Shown here piece by piece: positions 14,160 through 21,702 of a stretch of DNA of 43,692 bases (positions are counted from its first letter, which is position 1; each line of letters starts with the position of its first letter). The DNA is from Kitasatospora sp. CB01950 (GTDB lineage: Bacteria; Actinomycetota; Actinomycetes; Streptomycetales; Streptomycetaceae), in the NCBI RefSeq assembly GCF_001905465.1, contig NZ_LISX01000024.1, positions 50,701-94,392 on the forward strand. Direction: 5' to 3'. The position numbers were made by a program, and so were the translations under genes. The notes beneath the pieces were generated by a model. The model was not told where the DNA came from, did no database searches, and saw nothing but the letters and a program-made list of their open reading frames with translations.

Positions 14160-14533
14160 CCGACATGCACATCGTCCTCGACGACACCGCCATGGTCGCC
14201 GCCGGCCGCGGCAACCTCCTCGCCTCCCGCCTCATCCACCGCGCCCACGCCGAACCCGGTTGGCACCTCTACGCACCCGCCTGCGCCCTCGTCGAAGCCG
14301 ACCGCGAACGCCCCGGCACCGCCGAACACCTCGCCGCCCTGCCCGCCCTCACCGTCCTCGACCTCGACCTGCCCGCCGCCCTCGCCCTCACCACGGACAC
14401 CACCTGGGCCCAGGCACACACCCGCTACGCCGCCGCCCCCACGCCCGAGCGCCCCGCCGGCGCCGTCGTCGCCACCGCCGACGCGGAACGCTGGAAGGGC
14501 GAGGCCGTCCGCGTCATCGACCTCACCCCGTAG
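14156..14533 (+). CDS. PIN-like toxin (VapC-like)
   Basis: A 125-residue protein with GTG 14156 overlapping the antitoxin stop. The N-terminal strand HIVLDDTAM carries the first PIN acidic residues, CALVEADRE the second acidic site and VVATADAERW the late Asp of the metal-binding set. PIN toxins are Mg-dependent RNases that cut tRNA, rRNA or mRNA. Sequence between these points is Ala-rich and diverged, so it may have been annotated only as hypothetical. Together with the RHH gene it forms a VapBC-like pair. Confidence 0.7.
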   Translation: MTDMHIVLDDTAMVAAGRGNLLASRLIHRAHAEPGWHLYAPACALVEADRERPGTAEHLAALPALTVLDLDLPAALALTTDTTWAQAHTRYAAAPTPERPAGAVVATADAERWKGEAVRVIDLTP

Positions 14534-14651
14534 CCGGACAGTCGGGACGCCGCCCGACCCGGAGGTCCCCGGCCGCACCGAACCGCCCTTCCATCACCTC
14601 CCCGGGCCGGCCGGGACATGGCCTGCGGAGACCCGCGCGGAGCGTGGTACA

Positions 14652-14738
14652 TGGTCGGCGGGCAGGACTTCGAAACCCGCCCGACCCCAGGGGACGCCGC
14701 GCGGGGAGCCGGCCCGATGCCGCCAGCACCGGGCCGGT
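14652..14738 (+). terminator. Two hairpins after the toxin-antitoxin operon
   Basis: GGTCGGCGGG pairs with CCCGCCCGACC (about 14652-14685, one bulge), and CCGGCCC with GGGCCGG (about 14711-14738). Together they may end the toxin-antitoxin transcript. No other feature is seen in 14534-14775 apart from the conserved leader of the next small gene. Confidence 0.4.
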
Positions 14739-14775
14739 GGCGGTTCCCTCGGTGACGGTAGGTCAGACTGTGCCC

Positions 14776-14937
14776 ATGAGTCCCGACCTACGCCCGCTGG
14801 AACTGGCCTTCTCCGAGCCCGCTGTCGACCAGGTCCTCCCGGCCGACGAACACCCGTGCCCGCTGTCCGCCGGGAGCTCGCCGTTCCTCGAACCGAACCC
14901 GACCGCGCCCGCCCCGTCGGGCGCCCCGCGGGCCTGA
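14776..14937 (+). CDS. Small hypothetical protein with a conserved leader
   Basis: A 53-residue frame from ATG 14776, with PDLRPLELAFSEPAVDQVLP at the N-terminus and a disordered Pro-rich end. It has no visible ribosome binding site, but the sequence just before the start (GGTCAGACT, then six bases and CATGA) closely repeats the leader of the small gene at 19076. That shared leader supports a real, possibly leaderless gene. Function unknown. The stretch 14938-15255 holds no further gene I can support. Confidence 0.4.
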   Translation: MSPDLRPLELAFSEPAVDQVLPADEHPCPLSAGSSPFLEPNPTAPAPSGAPRA

Positions 14938-15255
14938 CCCCCGGACCAGCCGCCCGCGACGCGGCAGTCGGCGTGCGTCGAGGCCGACGACCAAACCGCC
15001 CCCGAACCCCGTCGGCCGCCCGAGACGGGGACCCCGCGGCCCTCACCGGCGATCCCGGCCGCCCCGGCGCCGCAGTCGACGACGCCGGACGCCACCGACC
15101 GGCTCCCGGGAACGCAGCGCCGGCCCCGCACGGTGGCGCATCCTGGGCGCGAGCCGTCCCGTCTTCCTGACGCACTCGCGCTCTTGACGGCCCGTCACCC
15201 CCAAGAGGACGGTGGCCCGCAAGTGACCGCAACCGGTTTGGCGACGGAGGGCATC

Positions 15256-15516
15256 GTGGAGCTAGATTTCGTCGGGATCGACCCGGAGACGGGTAAAGAG
15301 GGCTCGCCGACCGCATGGGTGGACCAGGAGAGCCGGGAGATCGTCATCCAGGGCTGGACGGCCGGCCCCGACCTGCTGGACGCGATCTCCCGGATCGCGT
15401 GGGCGCCCGACCACACCCCCGGCATCCCGAACGGCGAGGCCGTGGTGCGCATCCCGGCCCGGATGGCGCAGATTCTGAGGGAGGCCTGCGATGTGGCTGA
15501 ACGCGCCGGACTTTGA
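15256..15516 (+). CDS. Small conserved protein of the DUF6879/XRE cluster
   Basis: An 86-residue protein. GTG 15256 is chosen because family members start with a short (M/V)ELDFxGIDPETG motif and GGAGGG lies just upstream; the frame is open further 5'. Conserved blocks are FVGIDPETGK, AWVDQESREIVIQGW and EAVVRIPARM. In Streptomyces this protein is regularly found directly before a DUF6879 gene and an XRE/DUF5753 regulator, as here. It overlaps the next gene by 26 bp. Role unknown. Confidence 0.75.
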   Translation: MELDFVGIDPETGKEGSPTAWVDQESREIVIQGWTAGPDLLDAISRIAWAPDHTPGIPNGEAVVRIPARMAQILREACDVAERAGL

Positions 15517-16021
15517 CCAACTCCTCGACAACGCCCGGCACTCCGCGGTGCACCTGGAGCTGCGCGACAGCTACAACGTCCCGGACGAGGCCGACGCCAT
15601 CGAGCGCTTCCGGCTGACCGGAACCTCCGACCTCGACCCCGAGTCCGAGTACTGGCACGAGTGGACCCGGACGGTACGCGAGGCAGCCGCCCGGGGGATC
15701 GCCATCCGCCGGGCCCGTATCGTCTCCGAACCCGTCACCCTCTACACCCGCTACCTGCACGCCATGACCCAGGTCAACGTCACCGCCGGCGAACAGGTCC
15801 GCTGGCTGGCACGACGCCACACCTGCGACCTCGCCCTGCCCGGCGAGGACTTCTGGCTGATCGACAGCAACCGGGTGCGCTTCCACCACTTCACCGGCGA
15901 CGGCGACTGGGCCGACCGCCGCTTCTCCTACACCGAGGACCCGGCCGTGGCGAAACTCTGCACCACCGCGTTCGACGCGGTGTGGGAGCGCGCAGTCCCG
16001 CACGAGCACTACACCGTCTGA
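15491..16021 (+). CDS. DUF6879 family protein
   Basis: A 176-residue protein from ATG 15491 with GGGAGG upstream. It matches DUF6879 over its length: LELRDSYNV near the start, EYWHEWTRTVREAAARG in the middle, EQVRWLARR and the late DFWLIDSNRVRFHHF. The family is of unknown function, nearly always coupled to XRE/DUF5753 regulators in Streptomyces. It overlaps the preceding gene and is 21 bp from the next, so the three form one operon. Confidence 0.85.
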   Translation: MWLNAPDFDQLLDNARHSAVHLELRDSYNVPDEADAIERFRLTGTSDLDPESEYWHEWTRTVREAAARGIAIRRARIVSEPVTLYTRYLHAMTQVNVTAGEQVRWLARRHTCDLALPGEDFWLIDSNRVRFHHFTGDGDWADRRFSYTEDPAVAKLCTTAFDAVWERAVPHEHYTV

Positions 16022-16042
16022 CCCGCCGCGCCGAGCACCGAC

Positions 16043-16891
16043 ATGTCCGCCTCCCCGTCGTCCAGCGTTCAGGCCGCCCGCACCGCGCTCGCCGCCCGAC
16101 TGCGCGAGCTGATGCTGGACGCCGGGATCGACGGCAAGGAACTGTCCGCCCGCTGCCGCTGGCACCCCGCCAAGACCTCCCGCATCCTCTCCTGCAAATC
16201 CGCCCCCTCGGAGAACGACCTGCGCGCCTGGTGCACGGCATGCGACGCGGACGCCAAGGCCCCCGACCTGATCGCCTCGCTGCGCGCGGTCGACCTGATG
16301 TACCGGGAGTGGCGCCAGACCCACCGTGCCGGGATGCGCCAGGTGCAGCAGGAGTCGCTGACGCTTCACCAGCGGACCGCGGCGTGCCGCGCCTACGTCT
16401 CCAACGTCGTCCCGGGCTTCCTCCAGACGGTCGCCTACGCCACCGCCCTGATGCGCTCGATCACCGAGTTCCAGGGCACCCCCGACGACGTCGCCGACGC
16501 GGTCGCCGCCCGCACCGAACGCGGCCGGCTGCTCCACGACGGCCGCCACCGCTTCGTCATCCTCATCGAGGAGACGGTGCTGCGCTACCGGATCGGCGAC
16601 GCCGAGACGATGGCCGGCCAGCTCGGCCACCTCCTGGCCGTGATGCCGCTGCCCGCCGTCTCGCTCGGGATCATCCCCTTCACCGCGCAGCGCACCGTGT
16701 GGCCGCTGGAGGCGTTCTACCTCTTCGACAACGAGCAGGCCTGCGTGGAGACGCTGACCGCCGAGGTCACCGTGACCCAGCCCGGCGAACTGGCCGACTA
16801 CCACCGCGCCTTCGCCGAGCTGGCCAAACTGGCCGTCCATGGCGCAGCAGCCCGAACGCTCATCACGACCGCGATCGACACCCTCGGGTGA
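16043..16891 (+). CDS. XRE-family regulator with DUF5753 (WhiJ-like)
   Basis: A 282-residue protein from ATG 16043. Residues ~10-65 form an XRE-type helix-turn-helix (ELSARCRWHPAKTSRIL). Residues ~100-275 are DUF5753, recognisable by the segment YVSNVVPGFLQTVAYATALM, the middle RFVILIEETVLRYRIG and the late EAFYLFDN. This architecture is that of WhiJ/AbaA-type regulators of development and antibiotic production. Two direct repeats of CCGCAATCA lie just after the stop, before the neighbouring ATPase gene, and may be its binding site. Confidence 0.9.
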   Translation: MSASPSSSVQAARTALAARLRELMLDAGIDGKELSARCRWHPAKTSRILSCKSAPSENDLRAWCTACDADAKAPDLIASLRAVDLMYREWRQTHRAGMRQVQQESLTLHQRTAACRAYVSNVVPGFLQTVAYATALMRSITEFQGTPDDVADAVAARTERGRLLHDGRHRFVILIEETVLRYRIGDAETMAGQLGHLLAVMPLPAVSLGIIPFTAQRTVWPLEAFYLFDNEQACVETLTAEVTVTQPGELADYHRAFAELAKLAVHGAAARTLITTAIDTLG

Positions 16892-16895
16892 ATCC

Positions 16896-16914
16896 CCGCA
16901 ATCAGCCGCAATCA
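16896..16914. promoter_or_regulatory. Direct repeat CCGCAATCA x2
   Basis: CCGCAATCA occurs at 16896-16904 and 16906-16914, exactly 10 bp apart (one helical turn), between the WhiJ-like regulator and the ATPase gene it may control. No regulator has been shown to bind it. Confidence 0.45.
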
Positions 16915-17053
16915 CGTTGAGACCGCGCCTGCCCGCTCCCTACCGTCGAAGAACCTGCAGCCGGGGCGTGCCCACGGACCGGTCGGCGTGCGGGCAGCAA
17001 ACCGGGCGGCGGCTTGGCCTCACGCCCGCCCGCCGACGAGGGGGAGTCCCACC

Positions 17054-17581
17054 ATGGCTGTCGAGGCCCCGCCCGGGCCGCCCGCCACCGCCTCGGCGCG
17101 GGTCCTGCTGCCCTACGAGCCGCGCTCCGCCTCTGTCGCCCGTCACCTGGTGCGCACCGCTCTGCACGATTGGGAGCTCGATGACCTCGTCGACGACGCC
17201 GAGCTGATCGTCAGCGAACTGGTCGGCAACTCGGCGAAGACCGGCTGCCGCCTGCGCATGGCCGTGACGGTCGCCCGGGTCACAGACGACACGGTGCGCA
17301 TCAGCGTCCGGGACGGCTCCCGGGTGCTGCCCTGCCTGATCGACGCCGGCCTGGCCGCCGAGTCCGGCCGTGGCATGGCACTGGTCCACCGCCTCACCCG
17401 CGGGCAGTGGGGCGCGGTGCTGGAGTCGGACGGCAAGACCGTCCATGCGAACCTGCGCATCCGCGACCTCCCCCCGGTGCAGCCGAGCAGTTCTTCGCCG
17501 GCCTGCGGACCGGACTCCGGTGGCCGGTGGGAGCCGACCGCGGGCGCGGTTCCTGCCGCTGCGGCGTTGCCGGCGCTGTGA
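17054..17581 (+). CDS. RsbW-like ATP-binding protein (HATPase)
   Basis: A 175-residue protein from ATG 17054. The GHKL fold is visible: N-box ELIVSELVGNSAKTG, the metal-box equivalent SVRDGSRVLP and the lid ESGRGMALVHRLTRGQWG. In Streptomyces such small ATPases pair with WhiJ-like regulators (abaA locus) or act as anti-sigma factors. The usual DxGxG box reads RDGSRV here, so ATP binding may be weakened. The C-terminal 40 residues are disordered. It follows the DUF5753 regulator on the same strand after 162 bp. Confidence 0.8.
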   Translation: MAVEAPPGPPATASARVLLPYEPRSASVARHLVRTALHDWELDDLVDDAELIVSELVGNSAKTGCRLRMAVTVARVTDDTVRISVRDGSRVLPCLIDAGLAAESGRGMALVHRLTRGQWGAVLESDGKTVHANLRIRDLPPVQPSSSSPACGPDSGGRWEPTAGAVPAAAALPAL

Positions 17582-17593
17582 CCCCACCGTGCG

Positions 17594-17803
17594 CGCCAAG
17601 GCGGTGCGCACGCCGCCGCCTTCGAACACCCGCACTCCTTCGGCCGCGCCAGCCACACCCCGGCCGGCCACTACGTGCTGCGCAGGTACGTGGGCGAGGG
17701 CGGGGTGAGTAGCGGCGTCGGCCGGGCCGGCAACGCCGACCGCCTCCTGCACCCGCTGGACACCGTCTTCATCGACCCCGAACGCGAAGCCCCGAGCGCC
17801 TAG
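17594..17803 (+). pseudogene. Gene fragment after the ATPase gene
   Basis: In the same frame beyond the ATPase stop, codons with coding-like composition give AFEHPHSFGRASHTPAGHYV and LLHPLDTVFIDPEREAPSA to a TAG at 17803. No convincing start exists (GTG 17705 would give only 32 residues). It looks like the C-terminus of a lost gene. It is followed directly by an AT-rich stretch and a strong terminator. Confidence 0.35.
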
Positions 17804-17825
17804 TAACACATATAGGACCAGTGAG

Positions 17826-17856
17826 AAGGCCCGCCACCTACCGGTGGCGGGCCTTT
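17826..17856 (+). terminator. Rho-independent terminator
   Basis: AAGGCCCGCCACC and GGTGGCGGGCCTT form a 13-bp stem with a 4-base loop, followed by T. It closes the abaA/whiJ-like region. Confidence 0.85.
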
Positions 17857-17887
17857 CGCATGCCCGCAGACAGAAGGAGGACCTGTC

Positions 17888-18172
17888 GTGCCCACCATCA
17901 CCTACCACCCGGCCGCCACCCGCACTCTCCGGTGCCTCACCGGCCCCCGCGCCGACCGCGCCCTGCACCACCAGGTCTGCCGTGCCCTTGAGCGCCTGGC
18001 CGTCGACCCGCGCCACCCGGGCCTGCGCACCCACCGCCACCACGCGCTGCCCGGCCACCTCGGCGACCGCGTCTTCGGCTCGCGCGTCGGCGCGGGCAGT
18101 GGCTGGCGCATCCACTGGACCTGGACCGGGCGCGACAACATCGAGGTGGTGCGGATCGGCCCGCACCCGTAG
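17888..18172 (+). CDS. RelE/ParE-like protein
   Basis: A 94-residue protein with GTG 17888 after AGAAGGAGGA. The pattern fits the RelE/ParE toxin fold: N-terminal helices with LERLAVDPRHPGLRTHRH, then HLGDRVFGSRVG and the final strands WRIHWTWTG and IEVVRIGPHP, ending as ParE proteins do. RelE members cut mRNA on ribosomes and ParE members act on gyrase; which applies is unclear. No antitoxin gene is adjacent on this strand, so it may be an orphan or non-toxic relative. Confidence 0.55.
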   Translation: MPTITYHPAATRTLRCLTGPRADRALHHQVCRALERLAVDPRHPGLRTHRHHALPGHLGDRVFGSRVGAGSGWRIHWTWTGRDNIEVVRIGPHP

Positions 18173-18220
18173 CCCGGTCCGGCCGGGTCGGCGGTGAACC
18201 GGTTGCAGGGGAGCGCGGGG

Positions 18221-18655
18221 TCAGGGGGAGGCGTTGCGGCGGCGGGAGCGGGCGGTCTGCTGCATCTCGGCCTCGGCGAGGTGCCGGCGGCCGGCGGCGA
18301 GGTCTTCGCGGACCTGTTCCTCGACGGCGGTGAACACCTGGTAGTAGGTCTCGTCGTAGGCCTCGACCAGCTGGTAGGTCCACATGCCCGGGACGACGTC
18401 CCGGCCCAGGATCTCCCGCTCGACGAGGTCGGCCTGGTCCCCGTGTCCGGCCTGGCGAAGCATCCGTACCGCCTCGGCGAGCATCCGGTCGGCGCCGCCG
18501 GTCATGTGGTGGACCGCGTACAGGTGCCCGCGGGCCCGCTCGGTGTACTCCAACGCCTTCGTCAGCATCCCCAGCGCCTCGACAGTCGCGTCGTCAACCC
18601 CGGGCGGACGACGATGCGCCTCGTCCGGCTCACCGGCCCCGACGTTCTCTGCCAC
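18221..18655 (-). CDS. Conserved hypothetical protein of actinomycete accessory DNA
   Basis: A 144-residue protein. GTG 18655 is preferred because GGGAGG lies 5 bases before it, although the frame is open to an ATG at 18715. Conserved-looking blocks are LEYTERARGHLYAVHHMTG, EAVRMLRQAGHGDQADLVER and GRDVVPGMWTYQLVEAYDET. I recall very similar proteins from Streptomyces accessory regions, always of unknown function. All-helical, soluble. It probably forms an operon with the 73-residue gene upstream. Confidence 0.7.
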   Translation of the reverse strand: MAENVGAGEPDEAHRRPPGVDDATVEALGMLTKALEYTERARGHLYAVHHMTGGADRMLAEAVRMLRQAGHGDQADLVEREILGRDVVPGMWTYQLVEAYDETYYQVFTAVEEQVREDLAAGRRHLAEAEMQQTARSRRRNASP

Positions 18656-18701
18656 CGATGCCTCCCGACGTGCTCGCCCGCCCCTTCGGCCAGACCGCCG
18701 A

Positions 18702-18923
18702 CTAGCGCGCGGCATCCAGGCGCGCGGCCTGCTTGAGCTTCATGCTCGCCTTGTGCCTGTTCTCCGCGCCCGCCCAGTACGGGTGGGCGCGCAGCTCGGC
18801 GCCGACCGCGGTGAACGCGGTGCGCTGTTCCTCGGTCGGGTCGGCGGCCCAGGCGGCCTCGGCGTCGTACCAGCGGCGCTGGAGATCGAGCAGGTCAGCG
18901 GGGAAGTCATCTGTGTCGGACAC
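18702..18923 (-). CDS. Small conserved hypothetical protein
   Basis: A 73-residue protein with GTG 18923. It reads DDFPADLLDLQRRWYDAEAA, then a Thr/Glu-rich turn and AHPYWAGAENRHKASMKLKQ. This short helical type is widespread in Streptomyces and of unknown function. It lies upstream of the 144-residue gene on the same strand (gap 46 bp). Confidence 0.65.
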   Translation of the reverse strand: MSDTDDFPADLLDLQRRWYDAEAAWAADPTEEQRTAFTAVGAELRAHPYWAGAENRHKASMKLKQAARLDAAR

Positions 18924-19075
18924 CTGCCCATCGTAGATCGCACACCGGTGCGGTCCGGGGCGCCGCCCCGGTGGCCGGTCGCGGGGTGTCCGGGCCCTCG
19001 CCGGGCCCGCCGGTTCGTCCGAACCGGCGCGAGCGGATGGTCGTCGGGCTGCTGACCGTCGGTCAGACTGGGGTC

Positions 19076-19282
19076 ATGACTGCCCGCCGCCGGCTCGGTC
19101 TCGGCCCCCTCGCCCAGCAGGACTCCCCTGTCCCCGAGTCGGACGGGCGCGCGCGCCTGATGCCGGCCGAGCGCATCGCGGCCCGGGAGCAGCCACCCGC
19201 TCCCGCCGCTGCGGTGCCGTCCGGTCGGCGCCGCCTCGGTCTCGGCCCGCTCGCCGCCCAGGACGCCTCCCCCGAGGCCTGA
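19076..19282 (+). CDS. Small hypothetical protein with internal repeat
   Basis: A 68-residue protein from ATG 19076. The motif RRRLGLGPLAxQDxS occurs twice, at residues 4-18 and about 51-65, flanking a disordered linker, so it is an internally duplicated short linear motif. There is no ribosome binding site. The leader (GGTCAGACT, then six bases and CATGA) matches that of the gene at 14776, which suggests shared regulation or leaderless translation. Function unknown. The stretch 19283-19509 shows no further gene. Confidence 0.5.
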   Translation: MTARRRLGLGPLAQQDSPVPESDGRARLMPAERIAAREQPPAPAAAVPSGRRRLGLGPLAAQDASPEA

Positions 19283-19509
19283 GCCCGCCCCGCGCCGCTG
19301 TGCTGCCCGCCGGCGATCGGCATCGCGGCAGTCTCCCCGGTGCGCCCGGGCCCGGCAGGCCGTCAGGGGCTTCACTGCGGCCCGTCGCGCGGGTGGTGTG
19401 TGCGGGTCGGCCCGATGCCGCGACGCCCCGGACCGGCGGCGGTGGTGCGCGCCGCGGGCAATGGGTGCGGCGCGTACCTGTCGTCATCCTCCCAGGGCGG
19501 CGGGCCCGG

Positions 19510-19776
19510 CTACCGCTGCGGAAGGGTGGCGTCCTCGATGGCGGCGGTCAGGCGGGCGTGGATGTCGGCGGCGGCGTCGCGGGTGGCCGGGTCGGGGTCG
19601 TTCAGTTGAGGGGCGATCAGTTCGAGTGCGGCGGCGAGGACCGGTACGGGGACGGCTGCGGTGCGCAGGTGCAGGAGCTGGGTGGCGGCTCGTTCTCCCG
19701 GGGTGGCGGCGGGCCGGGCGGAGGGGATGAGGGCGTTGATGCCGCGGGGCGGGAGCGGGGGCGGGGTGCTGGTCAC
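19510..19776 (-). CDS. Small hypothetical protein
   Basis: An 88-residue frame with GTG 19776. A Pro-rich N-terminus leads into helices (ERAATQLLHLRTAAVPVPVL and DPATRDAAADIHARLTAAIE). Codon composition supports coding. It is divergent from the palindrome-bearing zinc-finger gene. No family recognised. Confidence 0.5.
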   Translation of the reverse strand: MTSTPPPLPPRGINALIPSARPAATPGERAATQLLHLRTAAVPVPVLAAALELIAPQLNDPDPATRDAAADIHARLTAAIEDATLPQR

Positions 19777-19909
19777 CCGGTCATCCTCGCGTGTGCGGGC
19801 CTTCGGCGGCCAACGACGCCGGTCGTCGTTCCGGCCGTCTCGGCGCGTGCCGCGGGACAGCCCGGTCGTGCACGTCGCCGGGTGCCGCGCAGGGCTCCGC
19901 CGCCCACGT

Positions 19910-19960
19910 GTTTCACCCCGGGGTGAAACGGGCGGCGGGCGCTGGCTAGCATTTTGATCA
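19910..19960 (+). promoter_or_regulatory. Candidate leaderless promoter with overlapping palindrome
   Basis: A -10-like TAGCAT at 19947-19952 lies 7 bases before the ATG at 19960, and no ribosome binding site is present, which suggests a leaderless transcript. The perfect family-B palindrome (19910-19929) covers the expected -35 position. Binding there would block transcription, so autoregulation by the gene product is a reasonable model. Confidence 0.45.
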
Positions 19961-20747
19961 TGAGTTTCTCCCCGGGGGTCAACTCGGTGTCGGAGCCGAT
20001 GCTGTTCGGCGCTCCCGTCTGCGAGGTGTGCGGGGGTGAGCTGCCGCCGCGCAAGGGCACGGGCCGGCGGCCGAAGTACTGCTCGAAGGCGTGCTCGTCG
20101 AAGGCCGACCGGCAGCGCGACCGGGAGCGCCGCGAGGCCCTCGCCGCGGCCACGGCCGCCGCCGAATCTCCCCGAGGGGAAGCGGCCGAGCCTGCCGACG
20201 ACGTCCTGCGGCCGTTCGACTTCCCGCTGGGCGCGGACGGCGAGGAGCTCCTCGAGGCCGCAGCCGAGCTCTACCGGCAGACCAGGCTCTTCCTGATCCA
20301 GCTCGGCCGGGCGGCCCGCAACGCCGACCCCGACCTGCTCCAGCGTGCCGAAGCCGACATGCGCGCCGCCGCCTACGTGCTCTCCGCGCGCCACCGCGAG
20401 CTCGTCGGACAGCTCCTCGACGGCCACCCGCTCGCGCCGCCGGCCCCGGCCGCCGACCCGTCCACCCCGGACGTTTCCCCCCGGGTGGAAACGCCGTCCG
20501 CGGAGCGGATCGCCGCGGCCGTCGGCGCCGACCTGCTCGCGGCGCTCGCGTCGGCCGGCCCCGGCGCGCACCCCGGGTCGGCGGCCCCGAGGCAGTCCGT
20601 CGAATCACCCCGGGGAGAAACGGTGCGCCCGGAGAGCGGCGCGGAAGGCCTTGGGGCGCATCGGGCGCCCGCCGATACGCCCCGGGGAGAAACGGCGGCG
20701 CGGTCGGCGGGCCTCGCCGTGCCGCCGTCAACGCCCCGGGGGGAAAC
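19910..20747. repeat. Seven copies of a 20-bp palindromic site (family B) in promoter and coding sequence
   Basis: A perfect palindrome GTTTCACCCCGGGGTGAAAC lies at 19910-19929. Related sites follow at 19964-19983 (right arm degenerate), 20164-20183, 20473-20492, 20602-20621, 20674-20693 and 20728-20747. The CCCCGGGG core (once CCCCGAGG, once CCCCGGGT) and at least one GTTTC/GAAAC-type arm are kept. Six of the seven lie inside the coding sequence of the zinc-finger protein, where the later ones encode (S/T)PRGE(T). Like parS, the arms are GTTTCAC/GTGAAAC, but with CCCGGG inserted between the halves. Confidence 0.85.
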
Positions 20748-21222
20748 ACTGGCCATGTCCGACGCGCCCTCGTCGTCGGCGCCCGGGGCCGAACGTCGGC
20801 TGCGCGGCCTGGTCGACCGACGCCTCGCCCAGCAGGGCGCCGCCATCCCCGCGCCCGGGGCGCCGACGGAGTCCGCCGGCGGCGCGGGGACGGTGACGGT
20901 GCCGCGGGATCCGATGCTGCGCGGCCTGCCCCAAGGAATGGACATCCACCTCCCGCTCGACGAGCGCGTCTTCGGCTACAACTGGGCGCTGGCCGGGTGG
21001 ACGGTGCAGCCGGACGTCCTGGTCGTTCTCGGAGAGGGGCATCAGGTCGGCTGGGTCGAACGCGGCCTGGACGGCGGCGACGGCTGGGTCGCCGTCCACG
21101 ACGGCTACTTCCTCGGCGACCCGGTCACCGAGCAGGCCGTCCTCCACGCGACCCCGGAGCTGGCCGCCCGGAGCATTCATCACGCCCACGTCCACGATCT
21201 GACGGCGGCACAGAGCGCGTAG
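19960..21222 (+). CDS. Zinc-finger protein with repeated (S/T)PRGE(T) motif
   Basis: A 420-residue protein from ATG 19960. Residues ~17-60 hold a zinc-binding knuckle pair (CEVCGGELP and YCSKACSSK) followed by an Arg-rich helix, suited to DNA binding. Residues ~60-180 are mostly helical. From ~180 to 320 the chain is disordered and repeats (S/T)PR(G/V)ET, the translation of the family-B palindromes. The last ~100 residues form a folded domain (MDIHLPLDERVFGYNWALAG and GWVERGLDGGDGWVAVHDG). The protein is unfamiliar to me as a named family. Binding to its own sites, for partition or autoregulation, is the working idea. Confidence 0.65.
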   Translation: MSFSPGVNSVSEPMLFGAPVCEVCGGELPPRKGTGRRPKYCSKACSSKADRQRDRERREALAAATAAAESPRGEAAEPADDVLRPFDFPLGADGEELLEAAAELYRQTRLFLIQLGRAARNADPDLLQRAEADMRAAAYVLSARHRELVGQLLDGHPLAPPAPAADPSTPDVSPRVETPSAERIAAAVGADLLAALASAGPGAHPGSAAPRQSVESPRGETVRPESGAEGLGAHRAPADTPRGETAARSAGLAVPPSTPRGETLAMSDAPSSSAPGAERRLRGLVDRRLAQQGAAIPAPGAPTESAGGAGTVTVPRDPMLRGLPQGMDIHLPLDERVFGYNWALAGWTVQPDVLVVLGEGHQVGWVERGLDGGDGWVAVHDGYFLGDPVTEQAVLHATPELAARSIHHAHVHDLTAAQSA

Positions 21223-21302
21223 GACGTCGGGCATGCCGCGCAGCGACGACTCCTCCACCCCCGCGTACGGTGCCGGTCCGTGGACGTTGTCGGCCTGCGA
21301 CT

Positions 21303-21553
21303 TTGTTCGCGACCCGGGCGTTCGTCCTCCGCCTCGACGATTTTGACCGGCACTCTGGTGGCCGCTTCCACACCTGCCCGACCTGCCGCCGACTTGTCGA
21401 CGCGACGACGACCCGGCCGACGCCGCCCATGCCTGGGCCCACCTCGACGCCGACCCCTACCTGCGCCGCTACCCGTCCTCGGCGGCCTATGCGCGCCGGG
21501 GGATGAACGCCTATCTCAACCCGGGTCCGGAGAACCTGGTGCATCCGGCCTGA
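21303..21553 (+). pseudogene. Frameshifted zinc-ribbon gene
   Basis: One frame encodes FVLRLDDFDRHSGGRFHTCP and TCRRLVDAT; coding signal then moves to another frame with HAWAHLDADPYLRRYPSS and AYARRGMNAYLNPGPENL to TGA at 21553. The switch falls in a repeated GACGACGAC stretch near 21410, consistent with a small indel. No ATG fits the first part; TTG 21303 is the earliest plausible start. CPTC suggests half of a zinc site. It is a broken gene or a sequence error. Confidence 0.5.
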
Positions 21554-21604
21554 GCTGTCGCGCAGCTCCGCAGTCCCGGAACTGCACAGCAGGGCGTACA
21601 AGAA

Positions 21605-21639
21605 GGAGGGGGTGCCGGGCTTCTCCGGGAACCCCCTCC
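21605..21639. terminator. Hairpin terminator between convergent genes
   Basis: GGAGGGGGT pairs with ACCCCCTCC around an inner CCGGG/CCGGG stretch. It lies between the frameshifted gene (+) and the regulator gene (-) and could serve both. Confidence 0.55.
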
Positions 21640-21702
21640 CCGTGTCTGCCTGCCTCGCGGGACTCCAGGCAGCCCAGACATCGGGTGCGTCCGCGGCCTG
21701 GG

